From Dyadobacter sandarakinus (GTDB lineage: Bacteria; Bacteroidota; Bacteroidia; Cytophagales; Spirosomataceae): a DNA stretch of 64,000 bases. The notes under the pieces were generated by a model. That model was not told the DNA's origin. It searched no databases and saw only the letters and a program-made list of their open reading frames with translations. Location: assembly GCF_016894445.1 (NCBI RefSeq), contig NZ_CP056775.1, positions 2,854,001 to 2,918,000 of the forward strand, read 5' to 3'. Of this stretch, positions 1 through 9,391 are shown one piece after another. Both the position numbers and the translations under genes were made by a program. Every line of letters starts with the position of its first letter. Position 1 is the first letter of the stretch.

Positions 1-464
1 GCCAGTTTGATACAAATGTGATCGGCCTGCTGGATGTGACCCGGGCTTTGCTGCCACATTTCCGCAGCAACAAAAGCGGGCTCATTATCAATATTTCGTC
101 GATCGGTGGCAAGATGAGCTTTCCGCTCGGGACCTTATATCACGGGACGAAATTCGCGGTCGAAGGCATTTCCGAATCGCTGAACTATGAGGTGCAGGAG
201 TTTGGCGGAAAGGTTAAAATTGTAGAACCGGGTGCAATTGCTACCGATTTTACGGGCCGCTCGCTGGATTTCAGCAATGATGAAAGCATGACGGAATACC
301 AGCCGATCATCGGTAAACTGCTGGCAGCCACGGAAGCGATGTTCGGAGACGCCTCCCCGGCGAGTGTCGTGGCCGGTGTGATTTATGAAGCCGCCACCGA
401 CGGCACAGATCAATTGCGGTACGCGGCGGGCGAAGATGCCAAAGCCATTATTGCGCAGCGCTAG
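1..464 (+). CDS. SDR family oxidoreductase (5' end outside window)
   Basis: This is the C-terminal part of a short-chain dehydrogenase/reductase. The frame is open from the first bases, giving QFDTNVIGLLDVTRA before the first possible start, so the gene begins upstream of the window. The active site is visible: INISS carries the catalytic Ser, and YHGTK is the YxxxK Tyr/Lys pair, followed by the usual FAVEGISESL helix. VEPGAIATDF after the beta-strand is the typical substrate/cofactor lid region. About 153 residues are present of a usual 250-290. SDRs use NAD(P)H to reduce or oxidise carbonyls and alcohols in the cytoplasm; the substrate cannot be told. It lies 107 bp upstream of an AraC regulator in the same direction, a common pairing in Bacteroidota, so the regulator may control it (inference). 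Confidence 0.93.
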   Translation, partial: QFDTNVIGLLDVTRALLPHFRSNKSGLIINISSIGGKMSFPLGTLYHGTKFAVEGISESLNYEVQEFGGKVKIVEPGAIATDFTGRSLDFSNDESMTEYQPIIGKLLAATEAMFGDASPASVVAGVIYEAATDGTDQLRYAAGEDAKAIIAQR

Positions 465-534
465 CAGGCCGACGACGCCACTTTTAACGGGATCATTAAG
501 TCACAATTCGGTTTATAATTTAGCAATCATTTAC

Positions 535-570
535 ACCTCATTGCCCACGCAATGAGGTTATCTTTGTTTT
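535..570 (+). terminator. Hairpin between SDR and AraC genes
   Basis: A perfect 10-bp inverted repeat (535-544 with 549-558, loop CCAC) is followed by TTATCTTTGTTTTT, as expected of a rho-independent terminator for the SDR gene. It ends only 13 nt before the AraC start codon, so it could instead be a hairpin in that gene's leader. Confidence 0.6.
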
Positions 571-571
571 T

Positions 572-1483
572 ATGAGCACAAATATTCACCTGCATACCGT
601 TGATGAATTGCTGAAATTTTTCAGGCTTGACCAGCCTGTGCACCACCCGCTCGTGGCGATCATCGATTTCAGCCAGGTTTGTGAGGCGGACATCGGGCAT
701 ACCAAAATTTCGACGGACTTCTACACGCTGATTTACAAGACTTACAACCGGAATCACGTCAAATACGGGCGGAAGCTGGTCGATTTTACAAATGGAAGTC
801 TGATCTGCCTGGCGCCCAACCAGGTGCTGGAAATGGATGACGAAATCGAGGGATCAGCCCAGCCATTGGGTTGGGGCCTGGGCTTTCATCCCGATTTGAT
901 CCGGGGCACGTCGCTGGGCGATAAAATGAAGAGTTACAGCTTTTTCTCCTACGAAGTTTCGGAAGCACTGCATTTGTCGGAAAAGGAAAAACGGATTCTG
1001 ACACACTGCGTCCAGAAGATCGAAGTCGAACTGCACGAAAACATTGATATACACAGCCAGTCGATCCTCGTATCGGGCATTGAAATGCTGCTAAACTATT
1101 GCTCCCGGTTTTACGGCAGACAGTTTATTACCAGAAAAACCTCCAATAATGCGGTAATTGTCCAGGTGGAAAAGCTGTTAAACGAATATTTCAGCCTGGG
1201 CGATCTCAGCGAACGTGGCCTGCCAACCGTCAGATATCTTGCAGAACGGGTAAATCTATCGCCCAATTACCTGAGCGACCTCCTGAAAAAAGAAACCGGC
1301 AAAAACGCCCAGGACCATATCCACTTTCACCTGATCGAAGAAGCCAAAAACATTCTTTTAAGCAGCAGCCGCTCAGTCGGCGAAATCGCCTATGGCCTGG
1401 GCTTTGAATATCCTCAGTATTTCAATAAGCTTTTTAAGCAGAAGACCGGGAAGACGCCGGTGGCGTTTAGGAATATGAATTAG
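572..1483 (+). CDS. AraC family transcriptional regulator
   Basis: This 303-residue protein has an N-terminal cupin-like sensing region and a C-terminal AraC/XylS DNA-binding domain (about residues 210-303). Both helix-turn-helix units can be read: YLAERVNLSPNYLSDLLKKE is the first, and the second contains VGEIAYGLGFEYPQYFNKLF followed by KQKTGKTPVAFR, the classic AraC signature. It is expected to bind promoter DNA near the SDR gene, and its ligand is unknown. The ATG at 572 directly follows the 535-570 hairpin and gives the full family length (about 280-310). It is a single gene, with no other regulator nearby. Confidence 0.93.
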   Translation: MSTNIHLHTVDELLKFFRLDQPVHHPLVAIIDFSQVCEADIGHTKISTDFYTLIYKTYNRNHVKYGRKLVDFTNGSLICLAPNQVLEMDDEIEGSAQPLGWGLGFHPDLIRGTSLGDKMKSYSFFSYEVSEALHLSEKEKRILTHCVQKIEVELHENIDIHSQSILVSGIEMLLNYCSRFYGRQFITRKTSNNAVIVQVEKLLNEYFSLGDLSERGLPTVRYLAERVNLSPNYLSDLLKKETGKNAQDHIHFHLIEEAKNILLSSSRSVGEIAYGLGFEYPQYFNKLFKQKTGKTPVAFRNMN

Positions 1484-1521
1484 CGGCCTCTTACCGGCAC
1501 TGCGTTTCGTTGTGGATCAGC

Positions 1522-1554
1522 ATAAAAACAAAAAAGGACTGTCGCCAACAGTCC
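1522..1554 (-). terminator. Rho-independent terminator of the 95-aa ORF
   Basis: A 7-bp stem (1536-1542 with 1548-1554, 5-nt loop) is followed on the minus strand by TTTTTTGTTTTTAT. It sits 9 bp beyond the stop codon of the small minus-strand gene and is good evidence that this gene is transcribed. Confidence 0.8.
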
Positions 1555-1562
1555 CTCAGTTC

Positions 1563-1850
1563 CTACATTTTCGCTCCCATCTTCTGGAATCCCTCCACGA
1601 GCAAGTTCACATCAAAAAGCGCCGACTTCTCAGCCGTATCAAACGGAACATCCGAATGATAAAGCGCCAGATCATGCACCATTTTAAGCGAATGCGCGAG
1701 CTCCTTGCAGCCCTGACATTCTACGAGATACCAAAACTCGGCCTGTGAATCTGTCAGCGGAGTGCTAGCATTTGATGCGTGACGTGGATCATTCATTGGG
1801 TTGACTGGGTTTGAATCCGAACCAACACCTGAACCATCTAGAGTTTGCAT
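1563..1850 (-). CDS. Small hypothetical protein (95 aa)
   Basis: I do not recognise the family. The first ~35 residues are polar and low in complexity (GSGVGSDSNPVNPMND). The rest is helical and acidic, with a CxxC motif in ECQGCKELAHSLKMVHD and a hydrophobic patch FWYLV. Support for a real gene is its own strong terminator 9 bp downstream and a structured, possibly switching, leader upstream (1840-2015). The first ATG at 1850 lies inside a 9-nt sequence that can pair with the leader. A second in-frame ATG at 1796 (MNDPRHAS) would give a 77-residue protein starting closer to the conserved-looking part. There are no membrane segments or signal peptide. Function unknown. Confidence 0.6.
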   Translation of the reverse strand: MQTLDGSGVGSDSNPVNPMNDPRHASNASTPLTDSQAEFWYLVECQGCKELAHSLKMVHDLALYHSDVPFDTAEKSALFDVNLLVEGFQKMGAKM

Positions 1851-2015
1851 TTGGCAATGGTTTTTAAAAAAGTGAATGAAAAGGAGAGGTCACCGCAAAC
1901 TCTAACGAAGAATACTTCGGCCAGGTCTCGGGACTTGCACCCGTATGCCTCTCCAAGGCCATTTAGGCCTGGCTTTCCTTAAATTAATCATACGTATTCT
2001 ACTAAGAGTTTGCGG
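1840..2015 (-). promoter_or_regulatory. Switch-like structured RNA leader
   Basis: Upstream of the 95-aa gene, on its strand, lie nested perfect stems: 11 bp (2005-2015 with 1893-1903), 7 bp (1994-2000 with 1909-1915) and 6 bp (1968-1973 with 1920-1925), with an inner CGGG/CCCG hairpin (1940-1943 with 1929-1932) whose 7-nt loop resembles a tRNA T-loop. The 3' strand of the outer stem (1895-1903) can instead pair perfectly over 9 nt with 1840-1848, which overlaps the ATG at 1850. A further 7-bp pairing (1948-1954 with 1883-1889) crosses the outer stem like a pseudoknot. Mutually exclusive pairing that hides a start codon is how translational riboswitches work. I cannot match it to a named class. 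The loop recalls P5/L5 of cobalamin riboswitches, but the B12 box is not seen. Confidence 0.45.
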
Positions 2016-2281
2016 GGCAAATATAGGGGAAAGATTTGGATGGCAGCGTGGGGAATGAGCGGGCGGTTGAGCTGCCAGTATACAGAGAGCATTCCGTATC
2101 GATAATAGTTCGTTTTATGGAGCACTATTCTAAATCTGAATTCCAGATTGCAAATACATCGGAAAACATTGATAAATGTTTTCCGATATCAAACATTAAT
2201 ATGGCAAGAGGTATCGCACTTAAAATAAGTCTTGCGGCAAACACAATCTCTTATGATGAGATAGTTGAAGCAATTCTACCA

Positions 2282-3562
2282 TTATAAAGTTGAAGATAGC
2301 GCCAACTGAGTTTTCAGCATATATCTTTTAGTCTTTGGCTGTTTCAGCACCGTTTGTTCTTTAATAAGTCTATCAATCCACGCCTTGGCTTGCGGATTTG
2401 AAACACAAAGAATCTTCGCAACCTCCTCAATGGATTTCGGTGCTGACAATTGTGTAAAAATCAATTCTTTTACCTTTAAAAAGAGCTCTTCCCCAGGATT
2501 TAGATTATTCTTTGGAAGAATATTCGAAGGCGGCGGCGTAGAAGTTACATCGTCTACTTTTGAAGAGATTTCTACCTCCTTCACAAATAATTTTTCCAAA
2601 GGCTTTTCCGAGAGTTGGCTGTAATCTCCCTTTATAGCACTCGCAAACGACTCAATATCGGCAGGATTAGGCCAAACAAACGCCCCCTTTCTAGTCAGAG
2701 CTTCCAAACCTTTGCTCGGTTGGCCAGTCGAGCGAACGTAAACTTTGCTGTAATGTAGTTTTGTCAATTGCTCAACAGCACCATTCCAAGTCCCGCCTTT
2801 ATTGAAATCAGAATTCACCACAAGGGTAGCACTGGATAATGCATAGATCAGCTTATTTCTATTCATTGCATTACCAACATTGAAACCAGCTTTCGGGTCA
2901 TAAGGTGACAGTAAAAGCATACGGTCATTCATTAATGCTTCTCGATATAATCGGCTGGTGGCAGACTTTTCAAGACTATCTGCTACAATTCCCACAGCTG
3001 CACCTAAGTTTTCAATAGCTCCGACCATCGCTGCTTGATCAATTCCACGTGCACCACCAGAATATATTACTTTCCCTGCTTTCACAGCAAGTTTCGCCAC
3101 CGCCTTTGTGTAATCGACTAAACTGTCATCCACATCTCTTGAACCAACTACTCCCAATCCTTCGCTCTCAACGAGTGATATATTGCCACAACCATATAGG
3201 ATAGGTGGCGCATCCTCTTTCAGCTTCTTTTTAATCTTCTTTGGATAGCTATCATCAGCTCTGCTGACCACCCATATTGACCGATTTTGCCAATCGGTGA
3301 GCACTTGACTTAGTAAGAACCCGCGGCTAAGCAAGCGTCTCAATTTATCGACGTCACAAACCTTTGCACAAGACTTTAAAAGATCATCAGCATCTGGTTT
3401 AAGAAGATCTAATGGCTGTTTTTTGTCTTCATGTAAAAACCGCGCGAGCCGGTTGTATTCACTTATCGACAATAAATCTGCATAGTTTTTACCCTTACCC
3501 ACAATCAAAGGACTTGTGAGCAGCAAAACTGCTTTTGTATTTTCAGAGACACTATTTTTCAT
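2282..3562 (-). CDS. DprA-like (Smf family) Rossmann-fold protein
   Basis: The 426 residues have a divergent N-terminal region, then a DprA-type Rossmann fold: [10 protein letters not shown] (the GSR motif, about residue 137) and [17 protein letters not shown] (the SGxARGID motif). [17 protein letters not shown] and the [11 protein letters not shown] stretch follow. The C-terminus (about 360-420) looks like a winged helix ([23 protein letters not shown]). Classical DprA loads RecA onto incoming single-stranded DNA in transformation. This copy differs from the housekeeping form (GGTW in place of the usual SGSL region), and I infer a specialised role. Its start overlaps the stop of the RecQ-like gene by 4 nt (ATGA), so the two are translationally coupled and probably act together on DNA. 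Confidence 0.85.
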   Translation of the reverse strand: MKNSVSENTKAVLLLTSPLIVGKGKNYADLLSISEYNRLARFLHEDKKQPLDLLKPDADDLLKSCAKVCDVDKLRRLLSRGFLLSQVLTDWQNRSIWVVSRADDSYPKKIKKKLKEDAPPILYGCGNISLVESEGLGVVGSRDVDDSLVDYTKAVAKLAVKAGKVIYSGGARGIDQAAMVGAIENLGAAVGIVADSLEKSATSRLYREALMNDRMLLLSPYDPKAGFNVGNAMNRNKLIYALSSATLVVNSDFNKGGTWNGAVEQLTKLHYSKVYVRSTGQPSKGLEALTRKGAFVWPNPADIESFASAIKGDYSQLSEKPLEKLFVKEVEISSKVDDVTSTPPPSNILPKNNLNPGEELFLKVKELIFTQLSAPKSIEEVAKILCVSNPQAKAWIDRLIKEQTVLKQPKTKRYMLKTQLALSSTL

Positions 3563-5637
3563 TGTTCATTTCCTGTTTGCGCGAGGGCGAGAGGCCAAAC
3601 CTCTCCGCTTCCTTTTAAGCGCAGCAACCAAGCTGCGACTGTCAATGTCCACCTAGAATCCACCATGTCATCAATTAATAAAACGGGACCATTTGGAATA
3701 CTTTGATCATTGATTGCCAAAGAACCATCAAGGTTTTTAGCCTGCTGAGTGCTATTTGCCATTGCTTTTTGTGCAGGACGCTCATCAGTTTTGATCAACA
3801 CTGGTTTGAAAGGCAATTTAAGCTCATTTGCAATACGCGCAGCAAAATCAGGGACAAGTTCTGGATGTCTTGTTGATGGAATGCATGTAACCCAAACCGG
3901 AGCGGGAGTGGGTTTCCATCGCAATATTAAATCTACGCAAGCCTTAACAAGCTCATCATCAAATCTTTTTGTATAATATTTCCCTTCTTTCACTAATTTT
4001 CCCCACCCTGCATCGCCCCAAATACATAAGGCTTTCCCATTTTGTGTTTGATAAAAGGGATTAATTTTGCCGCTCACACCGTAGCCAGATAGTCCGCCAG
4101 TTGGCCATTGCTTACGGGGTTCGATGGGTAAGTCTGACCTCTTTAAAAATGAGATCGCGGCTGTAACCAATTTACTATTTACCGTCGAAGGTAATGGCGA
4201 GAGAACTCGTGATGCGTTTATTGTATTTGGCTCTCCATCCAGCCCAGCAATTAAGAAATCCATATGGCCTGACTCTAATCTTGAGTATTCTTCCATCTGA
4301 GCTTGCTCTTCCTTTCTTAAAGCGGTCAAGCGCTGTGCGCGCTCCCAAAATTCCGGTGCCAGATGTGAAACTGTTAGTTGCCATTTGCTGCCCTCCTTCA
4401 CAATTGGAGCAGGTGATTCTAACGATAGAAGCGAAATGGTCTTTTCAATACGCCCCTTTGAAATATTCACTTTCGTCATTAGATCTGGCACTGACAATCC
4501 AAATTGAGATTTCTCCAAAGCTGATAATATCTCTTGAACCTCATCTGGCGTCGGAAATGCAGATTCTATAAACCAATTTGTGATAGTCTTATCCTCCTCT
4601 CCAATTAGAAGTATACCACGAGCACTATCAATTCCTCTGCCAGCTCTGCCAACCTGTTGATAATAAGCAACAATAGACCCTGGAAGCTGATAATGAATTA
4701 CAAAAGCGAGATCGGGTTTATCGAATCCCATGCCTAGTGCCATTGTTGCCACCAAAGCCTTCACCCTGTTATCAAGTAGGGCTTGTTCCAATTCCTCTCT
4801 AGCGTCCCCGCTCTCACCGGTATAAGCTTCAACATTTACACCTGATGATTTAAGCCAACTTGAAACTAGATTTGCATCTCTCACCGTCAATGTGTAAATA
4901 ATTCCGTGGCCTTCAATTTTGGGAACATATTCCGCGAGCCAGGCCAATCTTTCGGCTTGACTAGGAATATGTATAGTTTGTAGTGATAATGATGGACGAT
5001 TGAGGTCACCTCTAACAACGCTAATATTCGGTCCTAAAACTGCAACTAAGTCATTCATTACTCGTTCATTAGCAGTTGCTGTCGTTGCCAGTAATCTCAG
5101 ATTACTTGGCAACGTCTTGACAATACGCTCCAAAAGCCTGTAATGAGGGCGAAAGTCATGTCCCCAGTCAGAAATACAATGAGCTTCATCAATTACAAGC
5201 ATCGAAATCTGACTGGCAACTGGACCTAATACTTTCTCGCGGAAGTGACCATTAGCCAGTCTTTCCGGCGATATTAATAGAATGTCGACCTCGTTATTCC
5301 TAATGGCTCTTTCAACTTCATCCCACTCATCTTGGTTGTCGGAATTAATAGTTCTAGCTCTAACGCCCATTCTATTTGCCGCAGCAATTTGATTTCGCAT
5401 CAAAGCAAGTAAAGGCGATATTAACAAGGCAGGGCCGCCTCCCGCTTCCCTAAGAAGCTTAGTAGCTATAAAATACACAGAACTCTTTCCCCATCCGGTC
5501 TTCTGAACCAACAAAAGTCTGGAAGGACGATCTACTATTTGTGAAATAGCCAATTCTTGGTCCTCTCTGAATGTAGCAAAGGGATTCTGGGTGCCAAGAC
5601 GTAGTAGACGAAGCGCTTGTGGTGATGAATAGGGCAT
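3559..5637 (-). CDS. RecQ-family helicase fused to a ComF-like phosphoribosyltransferase domain
   Basis: The N-terminal ~370 residues of this 692-aa protein form an SF2 RecQ-type helicase. Visible motifs are FREDQ (motif 0), TGWGKS (Walker A), [15 protein letters not shown] (DEAH box plus the RecQ aromatic loop), TTATA (III), [10 protein letters not shown] (V) and QQVGRAGRG (VI). The zinc-binding and HRDC domains of classical RecQ are not evident. The last ~150 residues resemble ComF/amidophosphoribosyltransferase: [13 protein letters not shown], then [22 protein letters not shown], then [21 protein letters not shown] at the PRPP-loop position. The loop reads DDMVDSRWT where ComF has DDVxTTGxT, so PRPP binding may be lost. 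ComF and DprA are both competence proteins, which makes this helicase/DprA pair notable. Probable role: ATP-driven DNA unwinding in a defence or DNA-uptake-control system (inference). Confidence 0.88.
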   Translation of the reverse strand: MPYSSPQALRLLRLGTQNPFATFREDQELAISQIVDRPSRLLLVQKTGWGKSSVYFIATKLLREAGGGPALLISPLLALMRNQIAAANRMGVRARTINSDNQDEWDEVERAIRNNEVDILLISPERLANGHFREKVLGPVASQISMLVIDEAHCISDWGHDFRPHYRLLERIVKTLPSNLRLLATTATANERVMNDLVAVLGPNISVVRGDLNRPSLSLQTIHIPSQAERLAWLAEYVPKIEGHGIIYTLTVRDANLVSSWLKSSGVNVEAYTGESGDAREELEQALLDNRVKALVATMALGMGFDKPDLAFVIHYQLPGSIVAYYQQVGRAGRGIDSARGILLIGEEDKTITNWFIESAFPTPDEVQEILSALEKSQFGLSVPDLMTKVNISKGRIEKTISLLSLESPAPIVKEGSKWQLTVSHLAPEFWERAQRLTALRKEEQAQMEEYSRLESGHMDFLIAGLDGEPNTINASRVLSPLPSTVNSKLVTAAISFLKRSDLPIEPRKQWPTGGLSGYGVSGKINPFYQTQNGKALCIWGDAGWGKLVKEGKYYTKRFDDELVKACVDLILRWKPTPAPVWVTCIPSTRHPELVPDFAARIANELKLPFKPVLIKTDERPAQKAMANSTQQAKNLDGSLAINDQSIPNGPVLLIDDMVDSRWTLTVAAWLLRLKGSGEVWPLALAQTGNEQ

Positions 5638-5813
5638 ATAGTTGAGGGTTTGAAAAGAATGGTGTTAAGTAGTGATACCTTTGAGCGGTAAAGCAGCAAT
5701 GCACCCAAAACTCCCCGTTGCAAGTATATGCATTGAGTGATCGGTTAAACTCTTGACTTATCCAAATCATTCTTATCTTTAAATCATTAAAAATCCCTCT
5801 GATAATTAAATCA

Positions 5814-7385
5814 ATGTTTGTAGAACAATTTTTGGACCGAATGCGGTCTTTTTCGACTGCACCTTATCTTTTTGTAGGATCTGGGCTTTCAAATAGATAT
5901 TTGGAAATTGGAACTTGGCATAACTTACTTCAAACAATTTCATCAAGTATTGAACTTCAAAGAAACTTTAACTTCTATCTATCCAAAGCAAACGGTGATC
6001 TTCCCAGAGTTGCTTCTCTAATGGGTAGTGAGTTTCATGAACAGTGGTGGGACAAACCTTTGTTTCAAGAAAGCAGAAGCAACTTTGAACAAGATGTAAT
6101 CAATGAGTTTAGTCCACTGAAATATGAGATCGCTCAATACATAAAGAGGTTCGGAATAATCCCGAAAGCACCATATGCTACGGAATTTGAGCTTTTAAAG
6201 AAGGTTAATATTGACGGAATTATAACAACCAACTGGGATACACTTTTACAAAATGTGTTTCCAAATTTCTCGGTATATATTGGACAAGACAACTTAATAT
6301 TTAACAATACAATATCTATTGGTGAGATTTATAAAATTCACGGATGCGTAGAATCACCCAATACTCTTACATTGACCGAAGAGGATTATCATCAGTTTAA
6401 TGCAAAAAACCCTTACCTCGCTGCAAAACTTTTAACCATATTCATGGAGCACCCTGTCATTTTCTTGGGTTATAGTCTCCATGATCCAAATATCCAGGAA
6501 ATACTAAGATCAGTTATGCTGTGTCTAAGTCGGCAAAATGTAGATAAACTTAGAGATCGCCTTATTTTCTGTGAGTACGACCGAAATGTGACAAGTTGTA
6601 CTATGTCCAATACAAGCATGATGATCGCTGATATAAATCTGCCAATTACTATTGTTAAGTATAAATCATTGATTGACGTGTATTCTGTGTTAGGTGAAAA
6701 CGCACGAAGACTACCGATAAAAATCCTTAAACACATGAAGGATATGGTGTTTGATTTCGTTAAGAATTCTGACTCCAAATCAAGAATTTATGTGGATGAT
6801 AACTTTGATCTAGACCAACTCGATTTGAAAAATGTTGAGTTCTTTTTTGGAGTAGGAACTAGGGAAAAGCTTGCTAAAATCGGCGTAAAAGGAGTTGCAC
6901 AGCAAGATCTATTAGACGACATTATAAACCCAAATGAGAAGTTCGACTCAAAGGTTATTTGCAAAGATTTGCTACAAAATATCACCGGTGTGTACTTTCC
7001 CTTTTTTAAACATTTGAGAAACGCTAATCTATTGGACGACACAGGCAATTTAATACTCGACGATACCGATTGCCCTTTTACAGAGGAGTTCAAAGATAAA
7101 GTTGTGAAGACAACCATAAAAAAATTCTTTCCTGGTGCTACTTACGATCGTCGTAAAGTCAGTATTAATGAAAAATATCAAACACTTGAAGAACTCATTG
7201 CTGGTGAAACCACTGATCAAGCATTGATTCATATCCCTCTCCTTTCTACTGAAAAAATAAATTTAGACACTTTGCTGACTTTCTTACAACAGAACTATAC
7301 AGCGGATAAAAAGAAAAGTCCCTTTATGAAGAAAGCGATTTGTCTTTATGACTATCTGAAATACAAATTACCGGAATTAGAATAG
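5814..7385 (+). CDS. SIR2-like domain protein (putative NADase effector)
   Basis: This 523-residue protein has an N-terminal SIR2-like fold (about 1-230): APYLFVGSGLSNRY (nucleotide-binding GSG loop), IITTNWDTLLQ (the TxNWD motif with the NAD-contacting Asn), IYKIHGCVES (the presumed catalytic His) and HPVIFLGYSLHDPNIQEIL. This is the SIR2 type found in defence systems, where it destroys NAD+ to abort infection, not the histone deacetylase form. The C-terminal ~290 residues are unrecognised and mostly helical, likely a sensor or partner-binding region. It is divergent from the RecQ-PRTase gene, with 176 bp between the start codons. A shared bidirectional promoter region and a joint function with RecQ/DprA are inferences. 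AT-richer codon use than in the first kilobases fits an acquired island. Confidence 0.85.
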   Translation: MFVEQFLDRMRSFSTAPYLFVGSGLSNRYLEIGTWHNLLQTISSSIELQRNFNFYLSKANGDLPRVASLMGSEFHEQWWDKPLFQESRSNFEQDVINEFSPLKYEIAQYIKRFGIIPKAPYATEFELLKKVNIDGIITTNWDTLLQNVFPNFSVYIGQDNLIFNNTISIGEIYKIHGCVESPNTLTLTEEDYHQFNAKNPYLAAKLLTIFMEHPVIFLGYSLHDPNIQEILRSVMLCLSRQNVDKLRDRLIFCEYDRNVTSCTMSNTSMMIADINLPITIVKYKSLIDVYSVLGENARRLPIKILKHMKDMVFDFVKNSDSKSRIYVDDNFDLDQLDLKNVEFFFGVGTREKLAKIGVKGVAQQDLLDDIINPNEKFDSKVICKDLLQNITGVYFPFFKHLRNANLLDDTGNLILDDTDCPFTEEFKDKVVKTTIKKFFPGATYDRRKVSINEKYQTLEELIAGETTDQALIHIPLLSTEKINLDTLLTFLQQNYTADKKKSPFMKKAICLYDYLKYKLPELE

Positions 7386-7547
7386 TAGGAAAAGACTTCG
7401 TGCTATTTTCAACGCGCTTATCTCTTATGCAGTAGTATTTAATCAGGATTTTAGACAACAGCTTGAAGAAATTTCAGTTATTCGAAATTTTCGAATAACT
7501 GCCCATGAGAAGAAATGCGAGCGAGTTGAAAGAGGGTGTCAAGCCTT

Positions 7548-8658
7548 TCAATCCAAATCCCCCGCTCGCTCCTGATATTCATCCAACACCTTATCATTCA
7601 TATATTCAAGCCTCTTCTCCGCCGACAATTCCGTAACTGCTTCATAGGAAATAAAAGTACAAGACTCTTTCAAAGGCCCTTTCTCTAAAAGTGCGAAAAC
7701 GGGCCGGGAGATTTCTTGCAGTACCTTTTCGCGCCGCTCGGCTGGGGCTACAATGTGGGCGCTGATGTCCAGATTGGGCTGCAAGGCCATCAGATCGGCC
7801 ATTCGGAGGATGCCGGAATAGATGGAAGTGGTATGTTCCACTTCAAAAGCACGGACGATCGACCGGCCTTTGATCCAGAGTACATCGATATTTTCAATGG
7901 TTTTCAGCGTAATGTTGTCATAGTACAGGGGTAGCGTGGTAAGGAGTGAGTCAGTTTCAGGTTTCCAAACTGCCAGCACTCTTTGTCTGTCACTTTTCGG
8001 CAGCCAAATTTTCAGCTTCATCCTCTCTCCAATGCGCGACAACATTGCCTGCACCCGGATCGACTCGCGGACATCGTCTTTTTCGGACGTTGGGGCAGGT
8101 TCCTGCTCTTCTTTCGCGGGTACTGATACTTCCACTTCCTTGCTTTCCTGCGTTTTAACGGTCAATGTGACCAGCTTGCGATGGTCGCTTTCACTGAGCG
8201 GGAAAGTTTTGGGGGCCGATAATTGTTTTTTCAAATAGGCTTCAATCCAGGCTCCGTCCGCCTCTTCGAAACGGCGCAAATTGCCGCGCACCATATTGGT
8301 CCACGCGGTGCTTTTCCTTGGGCAGATTTTTGGTAAAAGAAAGGCTCGTCCAGCATTCCTCATCGTCCACAGGAAGCGCGTGGTCGAGCGGGAGCCAGGC
8401 AATTTCCTTCACCGGAAACCGCAGGGTATACACATCATCTTCCGAATAAACCGGCGTATTGTCGATAAAATATTCCCCCGTAACTTCCAGAATGCCAGCC
8501 CAGCGCGACAATTTGGTGACGTAAGCAATCAACTTGTTACCCTTTTTGATCGCATTTGCCTGCGTCTTCTGATTTTCACGAAAACCAGAGATGGAGCGCT
8601 CGGTTTCAGTGAATGTCTTGTAGGTGTCGGGAGAGAAGAGGGTGATGTAGTAAGCCAT
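7548..8658 (-). pseudogene. EVE-domain / restriction-nuclease-like gene with one frameshift
   Basis: The start MAYYITLFSPDTYKTF at 8658 opens an EVE domain (PUA-like fold that reads modified bases), running through RWAGILEVTGEYFID and LDHALPVDDEECWTSLSF. After LPKE the frame is lost. The next frame continues with STAWTNMVRGNLRRFEEADG, a charged linker, then a PD-(D/E)xK-like region, IDVLWIKGRSIVRAFEVEHTTSIYSGILRMADL. Removing one A from the A4 run (plus-strand T-run 8312-8315) rejoins one protein of about 369 residues. EVE plus nuclease suggests modification-dependent restriction, which suits the neighbouring SIR2/RecQ/DprA genes. The break may be a real mutation or a homopolymer sequencing error. 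It ends at 7548 without a clear terminator. Confidence 0.75.
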
Positions 8659-8717
8659 TTTGCGGTTTTCAGGAAAACAAGATAGTGGCAATGGTTGTTG
8701 AAACAGCTGCATGTCAA

Positions 8718-9105
8718 AACATCATCGGGCACGTCGTTTCAGACTTACAGCGCACGCTGTTGGAGGCAATGCAATTGAGAAGTTTTTTATGCCGGAAGAA
8801 GAATCCGCCGAGCGGTTTGCCAACTCAGGAATTATCGATTCCTTCGAGATTTCGGAAAATACAGCATTATCGAAACCAAGGTTCCCAAACGCTACACCGA
8901 CATGACGCTGGCGCAGGCGCACCTCACGAAAAGGTACAATGTAATCGTGCTCACCGTACTCACGTTGTCAAAGGGTTCCGAGGATGGATTGGCCAAAATA
9001 TTCCGCCGTGCGTCCGGGATTGCCACGCCGGAGACGATGATGCGTGACGACGAAGTGCTCGTAATATTCGATGAGCTGGCTGATATCGAGCAGTTAATGC
9101 ATTGA
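8718..9105 (+). pseudogene. Remnant of a KtrA/TrkA-type potassium channel subunit (C-terminal part)
   Basis: Three reading frames together spell the C-terminal part of a KtrA/TrkA-C regulatory subunit. IIGHVVSDLQRTLLEAM lies in one frame. FMPEEESAERFANSGIIDSFE lies in a second, after a T6 run at 8783-8788. IIETKVPKRYTDMTLAQAH, with the rest to LADIEQLMH at the end, lies in a third, after an A4 run at 8856-8859. The N-terminal NAD-binding Rossmann half is absent, because the region upstream is occupied by the EVE gene on the opposite strand. Intact KtrA binds nucleotides and gates a membrane K+ transporter. With half the gene missing, this is a genuine remnant regardless of the two indels. It probably marks the insertion boundary of the defence genes to its left (inference). 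Confidence 0.7.
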
Positions 9106-9331
9106 AATCAGAAAGTTGATTTTTCTACAAAAACTTTCACAGAATCAGTTTTCAGGCGCACTTTCAGCCAATTATTAATTCAGCCCGGCTACCTTGCTAT
9201 TTGCCTGGTGTTGGTCGAGCCAACCACCACGACCGTGAAATTACGGATGACATTTCCGGTTTCATAATGCTTTTAGCATACTGGTCAGTTGTTGAGTAAT
9301 TTGAACCTTCATTTAGTTTTGGAATGCGAAA

Positions 9332-9358
9332 ATCCCGCACCAACTCTCGATGCGGGAT
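9332..9358 (-). terminator. Terminator after the 1200-aa T9SS protein
   Basis: An 8-bp perfect stem (9332-9339 with 9351-9358, 11-nt loop) is followed by TTTTC on the minus strand, 34 bp beyond the stop codon of the upstream gene. Confidence 0.6.
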
Positions 9359-9391
9359 GAATAAATTTTGTTCTTCTCCTGAAATATCCCT

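Noticed and set aside
1883..1954. 72-nt segment closed by a 7-bp GGAGAGG/CCTCTCC stem, like a tRNA acceptor stem
   Set aside because: No D-arm, anticodon arm or TTCRANY loop in the right places on either strand. The nested stems of the leader explain the region better.
2036..2287. 83-codon plus-strand open frame
   Set aside because: No motif, no terminator, overlaps the 3' end of the DprA-like gene, and the composition is unconvincing.
8242..8402. Overlap of the two EVE-nuclease frames as programmed frameshifting
   Set aside because: No slippery heptamer with a downstream structure is evident. A one-base homopolymer change is the simpler explanation.
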